The notes below the pieces were generated by a model, which worked only from the letters and a program-made list of their open reading frames with translations, ran no database searches and was not told the origin of the DNA. This document shows, piece after piece, positions 44,191 through 48,465 of a stretch of DNA of 48,465 nucleotides. The stretch's first letter is position 1. The number at the start of each line of letters is the position of its first letter. The stretch is from Methanobacterium sp. GTDB lineage: Archaea > Methanobacteriota > Methanobacteria > Methanobacteriales > Methanobacteriaceae. Location: NCBI GenBank assembly GCA_015661405.1, contig JACWMK010000014.1, forward strand, positions 1 through 48,465, read 5' to 3'. The position numbers and the translations under genes were made by a program.

Positions 44191-45102
44191 TCATTTCTTG
44201 ACCAACTGTGAGATCAATGAAACCTGCTTCTCCTCCATTATAGTACTTCCAATAACAAATCCGTATATCATATGCCCAATATCGTATATCTGCTTTTCCA
44301 CATCCTTTTCCGGCATCTTGGAGATGTGAGCAATCCTTTTTATCACTCCATTATAAATATCATGATTTGGTTCTCGTATTACATCAAGTGATGGACCTCC
44401 ACAACCATGACATGCTACACCTGCTGCAGTACATAATGCACCACACCTTCCCAGTGTAACGGATCCTAAACATACATAACCTTGGCTGAGGAAACATTTC
44501 TCAGGGTCAGGATCTCCTTCAACCCTTCTGAGTATTTTATCAAATTTCACGTGCTCCATATGACGCTGACAGTCAGCACAAACACTTTTTTTAGGAACTT
44601 CCGGTGCCCTATCATTTACTAAAGGAATTAAAATATCCCCTACAAGCCTTTCTTTAGGTGGACATCCTGGTATGTAACCATCCACATCAGCAATATCACC
44701 CGCCGGATGAACTATAGGTAATAATTTGGGAACAACTTCTGATGGAAGTTCAGCAGATTCCGTGCTAGGGTTATCCGAGTAGGTTCGCGAAGTAACTTCC
44801 TCAGGAGTATAAAGGTCTGCCATTCCCGTAATACCACCGTAACAGGCGCAGGTTCCATACGCAATTAGTATCTTAGATTTTTCTCTTAATTCTTCAAGTT
44901 TTTTCTTATTTTCAATATTCCGTACAGATCCAGATACAATAGCAATATCTACATTATCTGGAAGTTCTTTTGAATCCATTAAAACCGGAGCATAAACTAT
45001 TTCAGCCTTATCCAATAATTGTAATATTTCTTCATGTAAATCAAGAATAGATATTTCACAACCAGCACAACTGGCTAATGTTTCTAAAGCAAGAGTAACC
45101 AT
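44191..45102 (-). CDS. [NiFe] hydrogenase small subunit, group 3 type
   Basis: Electron-transfer partner of the large subunit. Proximal [4Fe-4S] ligands are Cys12 and Cys15 (SCAGCEISILD), Cys85 (GTCACYGG) and Cys147 (PGCPPKE). Eight further cysteines between 175 and 234 (CADC, EKC, VCLG, GRCGALC, ACHGCGG) fit the two additional clusters of MvhG/FrhG-like subunits. At 303 residues it is the size of MvhG/FrhG. There is no Tat signal or membrane anchor, so the enzyme is cytoplasmic. The ATG overlaps the last base of the V4R-like gene's stop codon; GGGTGG inside that gene is its ribosome-binding site. Confidence 0.9.
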   Translation of the reverse strand: MVTLALETLASCAGCEISILDLHEEILQLLDKAEIVYAPVLMDSKELPDNVDIAIVSGSVRNIENKKKLEELREKSKILIAYGTCACYGGITGMADLYTPEEVTSRTYSDNPSTESAELPSEVVPKLLPIVHPAGDIADVDGYIPGCPPKERLVGDILIPLVNDRAPEVPKKSVCADCQRHMEHVKFDKILRRVEGDPDPEKCFLSQGYVCLGSVTLGRCGALCTAAGVACHGCGGPSLDVIREPNHDIYNGVIKRIAHISKMPEKDVEKQIYDIGHMIYGFVIGSTIMEEKQVSLISQLVKK

Positions 45103-45656
45103 TATTTGCCACCCCAGTTAATGGTTAATGTTTTAAGACAGGCGTTAGGTCCTATATGATTAATATCCAGTTTTCCTTTGATGTCCATCACTTCTTCCAC
45201 TGCACCCACCATGTAACCATATAGTAGATAACATAATGGTCCTTTTTGAGGTAATCCTGTTCTTCTGAGAGTTTGTCTTACAACACAATCTCGGAATAAC
45301 AGTTTCACTTCTGTTTCACCACTTCTTTCAATAGTGAAACTTTCTTGACTCGATGGTTTCCACATTTCAAAGTAAAATTCTTTACCTAAAATCTGGCTTA
45401 GCTCCTGCATGGCGTTTTCAAGGTTATCTGTTTTTTCCATAAGTTTACCTGCATCGTGACCCATTCTTTTCCCTGCTTGGTATACTATTGCATTAGCACC
45501 TCTACCGGAAACTTGTTCCAATGCATTAGCCATGGATCCTACAAATTTCATTAGGACATGTAAAGCTTCTTCGTAGTCATCTATCCCCCCTCCACATTCA
45601 GGAGGAATTAATTCTGGCTTAAATGTGCCTCTTATTTCTTTTAACTCCATTTCCAT
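45102..45656 (-). CDS. V4R-like (4-vinyl reductase/hydrocarbon-binding type) protein in the hydrogenase operon
   Basis: A 184-residue protein resembling the V4R domain, a small-molecule-binding alpha/beta fold related to HNOB/TRAPP Bet3. The N-terminal helix region (GRGANAIVYQAGKRMGHDAG, 51-70) leads to strands with Cys124 (FRDCVVRQ), a helix after Cys142 (GPLCYLLYGYMVGAVEEVM) and Cys173 (GPNACLKTLTINW). The three cysteines match the places where V4R domains often bind metal. No DNA-binding or catalytic domain is attached. It lies between the ferredoxin (14-bp gap) and the hydrogenase small subunit (1-bp overlap), so it is probably a sensor, chaperone or subunit of this hydrogenase. Confidence 0.7.
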   Translation of the reverse strand: MEMELKEIRGTFKPELIPPECGGGIDDYEEALHVLMKFVGSMANALEQVSGRGANAIVYQAGKRMGHDAGKLMEKTDNLENAMQELSQILGKEFYFEMWKPSSQESFTIERSGETEVKLLFRDCVVRQTLRRTGLPQKGPLCYLLYGYMVGAVEEVMDIKGKLDINHIGPNACLKTLTINWGGK

Positions 45657-45670
45657 CTGATTACCCTCTT

Positions 45671-45922
45671 TTATATTATTTTATTAATAGTATTATTCAC
45701 TTTACGATCTATGTAGAGTCTTTTAGCTACGTGTATGTCCTGATGTTCCATGGCTTGGGCTGGGCAGATTTCATGGCAGGAAAGACATGCCATGCAATCT
45801 TCTTCCTTTATTATTCTGGTTTTGTTTTTGGCTTCATCCATTTCATAAACGTCGTTTGGACAGTCTTCCACACAAGATCCACATCCAACACAAGCGTCTT
45901 CGTCTATTTTTATTTTCACCAT
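45671..45922 (-). CDS. 2x[4Fe-4S] ferredoxin of the hydrogenase operon
   Basis: An 83-residue dicluster ferredoxin with CVGCGSCVEDCP (residues 11-22) and CMACLSCHEICP (43-54), both complete. A basic C-terminal tail of about 25 residues (VAKRLYIDRKVNNT...) follows the second motif and is longer than needed for the fold, perhaps for docking. GAGGGT is 8 nt before the ATG. It is the first gene of the operon and the likely electron acceptor or donor for the hydrogenase. Confidence 0.9.
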   Translation of the reverse strand: MVKIKIDEDACVGCGSCVEDCPNDVYEMDEAKNKTRIIKEEDCMACLSCHEICPAQAMEHQDIHVAKRLYIDRKVNNTINKII

Positions 45923-45963
45923 TTTTTTATACCCTCTATAAATTTTTCCATAATCATAAAAAG

Positions 45964-45993
45964 ATTCAGTTTAACTCATTAAATTAACTGAAT
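45964..45993. promoter_or_regulatory. Inverted repeat upstream of the hydrogenase operon
   Basis: Perfect 8-bp arms ATTCAGTT (45964-45971) and AACTGAAT (45986-45993) flank 14 nt. The minus strand between them (AATTTAATGAGTTA) includes the best-placed TATA-like sequence for the ferredoxin gene start at 45922. A repressor or activator bound here would control the operon. The remaining gap to 46346 is AT-rich, with only the MscS terminator at 46277-46286 identifiable. Confidence 0.4.
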
Positions 45994-46276
45994 TAAAATT
46001 TTTTTTATGATTTAGTCAATTTTTTTTAAAAAATTAAAAAAATATTTTAGACTATTCAATTTGGATATATGTATGGATTATTTCTCTTATATAATGTTTA
46101 ACTTATTTTTCAAGTTCTTGTTAAGTCCAGGAAAAGAATCATTTATTAAATCAATAAATATCATTCAAAATTAGTTTTCATTATCCTATCTGACGTAATA
46201 AATCTAATATTAACTTAATGGAAATAATAAGCGTTATTTATAGTTAAACTTTAATATTTTCCTAGTTTTATTTAAT

Positions 46277-46286
46277 AAAAAAAAAA
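46277..46286 (-). terminator. T-tract terminator after the MscS gene
   Basis: On the minus strand a run of ten T residues lies 60 nt beyond the MscS stop codon. There is no strong hairpin. Confidence 0.35.
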
Positions 46287-46346
46287 TTAGGATTTATTTA
46301 TATTTTTTGATAAAATTAATTATTTTTTATAAATTTAATTTAGAAA

Positions 46347-47087
46347 TCAATTTTTTTTATGCATTAGAAGTTTACTTATTTCTATAGCAAGTTCAGACCT
46401 GTATATTGTCACATTCCATGGGTCATTAGTCCAAACGTTTAATGTAACATTTAAACCCACGTCTGATAATTCTTTTACAATAACTTTCGGTTTAGTTTCA
46501 CTTAAAGCCCAATTTAGCATTGATGCTTTTTGTTCCAGAGATTTTATTACATCTTCCAAATCTAATTCATATGGAATAGTAATTTCTAGTTCTACTCTAC
46601 GCTTATTCAAAGCTGTATAATTTATTAAAGGATCTGTTGAAAAAATAGAATTAGGTATTGTAATAGCCTTATTATCGATAGTCACCATGTTTGTGATCCT
46701 GAAACCCATCTTAGTAACAGTACCCATCTGCCCAGATACTTCTATGAAATCTCCTACTTTAAAACTTTTAGTACCTAAAACAAATAATCCTGATATGAAA
46801 TTAGATAAAGTATCCCTTGCTGCAAAACCTACCACTATACCTAGAATACCTAAACTTAAAACCAAGCCAGTTATATTAATTCCGAAGAAATCAAGAATTA
46901 TTATCACGGCAATTATAATTATAGAGTATAATATTATCTCTTGAAGTACCTGAGTCACAGTTATTTCTAAATCAAACTGTTCACTTGTTTTTTTGATGAA
47001 ATAATTTATAACATTTATGATAACGTAAGCAGCAATTAAAATAACAGCTACAATTATAATATCAATTAGAATAGGTTCAATTGCCAA
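46347..47087 (-). CDS. Small-conductance mechanosensitive channel, MscS family
   Basis: A 246-residue channel that opens under membrane tension to release solutes. There are three predicted N-terminal helices (about 5-30, 48-68 and 72-102). The pore helix region reads LSLGILGIVVGFAARDTLSNFISGLFVLGTKSFKVGDFIE, the MscS signature with glycines and alanines lining the pore. The beta domain (GQMGTVTKMGFRITNMVTIDNKAITIPNS) and an alpha/beta C-terminal domain follow. The start is TTG with GGTGAA 5 nt upstream, inside the rnz 3' end (11-bp overlap). Confidence 0.94.
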   Translation of the reverse strand: MAIEPILIDIIIVAVILIAAYVIINVINYFIKKTSEQFDLEITVTQVLQEIILYSIIIIAVIIILDFFGINITGLVLSLGILGIVVGFAARDTLSNFISGLFVLGTKSFKVGDFIEVSGQMGTVTKMGFRITNMVTIDNKAITIPNSIFSTDPLINYTALNKRRVELEITIPYELDLEDVIKSLEQKASMLNWALSETKPKVIVKELSDVGLNVTLNVWTNDPWNVTIYRSELAIEISKLLMHKKN

Positions 47088-47985
47088 TTAACTTCACCTT
47101 TATTCTCATTAAATCCTGAGCTAGCATAGAATTTTCAAATATTTTTAAAGCTTCTTTTTCCAGTAAATCAGTATCTTTATATCTGGTACTGATATGAGTT
47201 AAGATCAATTGTCTGACCTGGGCAGTTTTAGCTATTTGAGCTGCTTCAGAGGCAGTTGAATGTCCATTTTCTACTGCCTTATCGTGATGACTATTATCAA
47301 AGGTTGATTCATGTATAAGCACATCAGCACCGTAAGAAAAATTAATCATATTAGTGCAGGGTCTAGTATCTCCCGAATAGATTATTCGACGTCCTTTTCT
47401 TTTTTCTCCCAACACCTGTTCTGGTTGAATTATCTTATCTTTTAATTTTACGGGAATGCCTGCTTGAAGCTTACTGAAATCCGGGCCCGGTTTCACTCCT
47501 AAGGCTGTAGCTTTATCTAGTAAAAATTTAGGAGATCGTTTTTCTTCTATAGAATAGGCTAAATTAGGGATAGTATGTTTTGTGGGACAACAGGAAACCG
47601 TGTAATCTTCATTCTCTATAACTAAACCTGAATCCAATTCATAAGCATGTATAGGGAAAGATAACTTAAAATATCCCAAATTCTTGATACAATTTATTAT
47701 ATTAGAAGTTCCTACAGGTCCAAATATATGTAAAGGATTTTTTCGTCCCCTGAATGCCATAGATTGAACTAATCCCGGTAAACCGAGGAAATGATCACCA
47801 TGAAAGTGAGTTAATAATATTTTATTAATTTTCATAGGACTCAACCTAGTTCGAGTCATCTGCCGCTGTGTTCCTTCTCCACAATCCAAAAGAATTATTT
47901 CTCCAAAAGCTTTTAATGCTACAGCTGAATGATTTCTATCTCTAGTGGGAAGAGCTGAAGATGTTCCCAGAAAAATGAGTTCCAT
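47077..47985 (-). CDS. rnz: Ribonuclease Z
   Basis: Removes 3' trailers from pre-tRNA. The metallo-beta-lactamase zinc motif is THFHGDHFLGLPG (residues 59-71), with YSGDTRPC, HESTFDNSHHDKAVENGHSTASEAA and LTHISTRY supplying the remaining ligands. The first loop, LGTSSALPTRDRNHSAVAL, is typical of RNase Z. Length 302 is the short form. GAGGT is about 9 nt before the ATG. It is co-transcribed with the MscS gene, which overlaps its end. Confidence 0.97.
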   Translation of the reverse strand: MELIFLGTSSALPTRDRNHSAVALKAFGEIILLDCGEGTQRQMTRTRLSPMKINKILLTHFHGDHFLGLPGLVQSMAFRGRKNPLHIFGPVGTSNIINCIKNLGYFKLSFPIHAYELDSGLVIENEDYTVSCCPTKHTIPNLAYSIEEKRSPKFLLDKATALGVKPGPDFSKLQAGIPVKLKDKIIQPEQVLGEKRKGRRIIYSGDTRPCTNMINFSYGADVLIHESTFDNSHHDKAVENGHSTASEAAQIAKTAQVRQLILTHISTRYKDTDLLEKEALKIFENSMLAQDLMRIKVKLIGN

Positions 47986-48465
47986 GATGTTTATACCTCT
48001 ACTTAGCCTTAAATTTTAACTTAACTTTTAGTATCTATTTGTATTTTTTTTATTAATGTTTTTAATAAATATTCTGGCCAGTTCATACTTCGTAATTAGA
48101 AGTTCCCTAGCAGAATAAAGGTTTAATTTAACAATTAAACAAGTATTGTATTGATTAGAATAGTATAATACAGAATATTTTGATTTATATTATTAATATT
48201 ATTTATAAAAATTTATTTTAAACCAATTTAATTTACTTAAAACTAGCTAATTTCACATCTCAAGAATTGAGAGAATAAATGGCTAATTACAATCATTCAT
48301 CTAACCTAATTTAAATAAGATTCGTAGTTTTATTATTTATTCTAGAGATTTTCTTTTAACTTTGTTTTTTTTTATTAATTTTTTTTGTTTTCTATAATTT
48401 TTGGTATCTTTTTCTTAATTTTTTTCTTTTTTGTACTTGTTTGCTAAATTTTTCATTTTTTGGAT
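47986..48465. other. AT-rich intergenic stretch at the window end
   Basis: No convincing gene is seen. On the minus strand the last 72 nt contain a short open frame ending at 48392 with a very basic residue string (EKFSKQVQKRKKLRKRYQKL). It could be the C-terminus of a gene lying beyond the window, but A-rich DNA gives Lys/Arg-rich frames by chance. The plus strand has several T runs from 48361 on. Confidence 0.3.

Noticed and set aside
42726..45922. Calling the hydrogenase MvhAG or FrhAG outright
   Set aside because: The expected partner genes mvhD/mvhB or frhB/frhD are absent and the gene order is different, so those names would imply an unsupported function.
46201..46346. Hairpin-like AT repeats between the MscS gene and the ferredoxin
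   Set aside because: Arms are short and made only of A and T, as expected by chance at this composition.
48392..48463. Possible C-terminus of a minus-strand gene at the window edge (basic residues)
   Set aside because: A-rich DNA produces Lys/Arg-rich frames by chance, and no family motif is visible in 24 codons.

Overview
The window is AT-rich archaeal DNA from a hydrogenotrophic methanogen, most likely Methanobacterium or a close relative (order Methanobacteriales). The evidence is two 68-residue HMf-type histones, archaeal translation and transcription genes in their usual methanogen clusters (L7Ae-S28e-L24e-ndk-aIF2/5B, S6e-aIF2gamma-PIN, Rpo7-Spt4-DUF359-S24e-S27ae), archaeal RFC clamp loader genes, F420H2:NADP oxidoreductase, HMG-CoA reductase for isoprenoid lipids, and a group 3 [NiFe] hydrogenase. 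TATA boxes are of the archaeal type, and Shine-Dalgarno sites are variants of GGAGG/GGTGAT. TTG and GTG starts are common. No rRNA, tRNA, CRISPR array, insertion sequence or prophage gene was recognised.

Layout. 1-2.4 kb: the tail of an aminotransferase, the ribosome-recycling ATPase ABCE1/RLI, and a histone. 2.4-6.7 kb: the main plus-strand stretch, with a PEBP-like protein, a GT-C type membrane protein and a KH/PP-loop ATPase; it ends in two tiny divergent genes that share one TATA box, one of which carries an in-frame TGA. 6.7-16.4 kb: argH followed by two long information-processing clusters with pyrophosphatase and NDP kinase embedded; the PIN gene next to aIF2gamma is frameshifted. 16.7-27.9 kb: second histone, thrC, SpoIIM-like protein, trpS-endA, hxlB, npdG, a TIM-barrel protein, the hisS-hisI-PIN/ATPase operon and the HARP-type RNase P homologue. 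28-34.9 kb: a THUMP protein, aroE, a TatD-like hydrolase, VIT1-like protein, hmgA, sucD, an unrecognised protein and aroD. 34.9-38.6 kb: HtpX carrying an EF-hand, DedA, a stand-alone GXGXG beta-helix protein and a probable degenerate PP-loop protein. 38.7-42.5 kb: rfcL, rfcS and a Roadblock-domain protein. 42.7-45.9 kb: a four-gene operon of 2x[4Fe-4S] ferredoxin, V4R-like protein, hydrogenase small subunit and hydrogenase large subunit. 46.3-48 kb: MscS channel and RNase Z.

Most genes are housekeeping. The most unusual unit is the hydrogenase operon. Its catalytic subunits look complete, but it has neither an F420-binding subunit (FrhB) nor an MvhD/heterodisulfide-reductase link. Instead it carries a ferredoxin and a V4R-type ligand-binding domain, which suggests a ferredoxin-linked or ligand-controlled hydrogenase. 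Other items worth checking are the EF-hand inside HtpX, the frameshifted PIN gene, the zinc-ribbon gene with an in-frame TGA, two unusual PP-loop family proteins, and inverted repeats sitting on three promoters.
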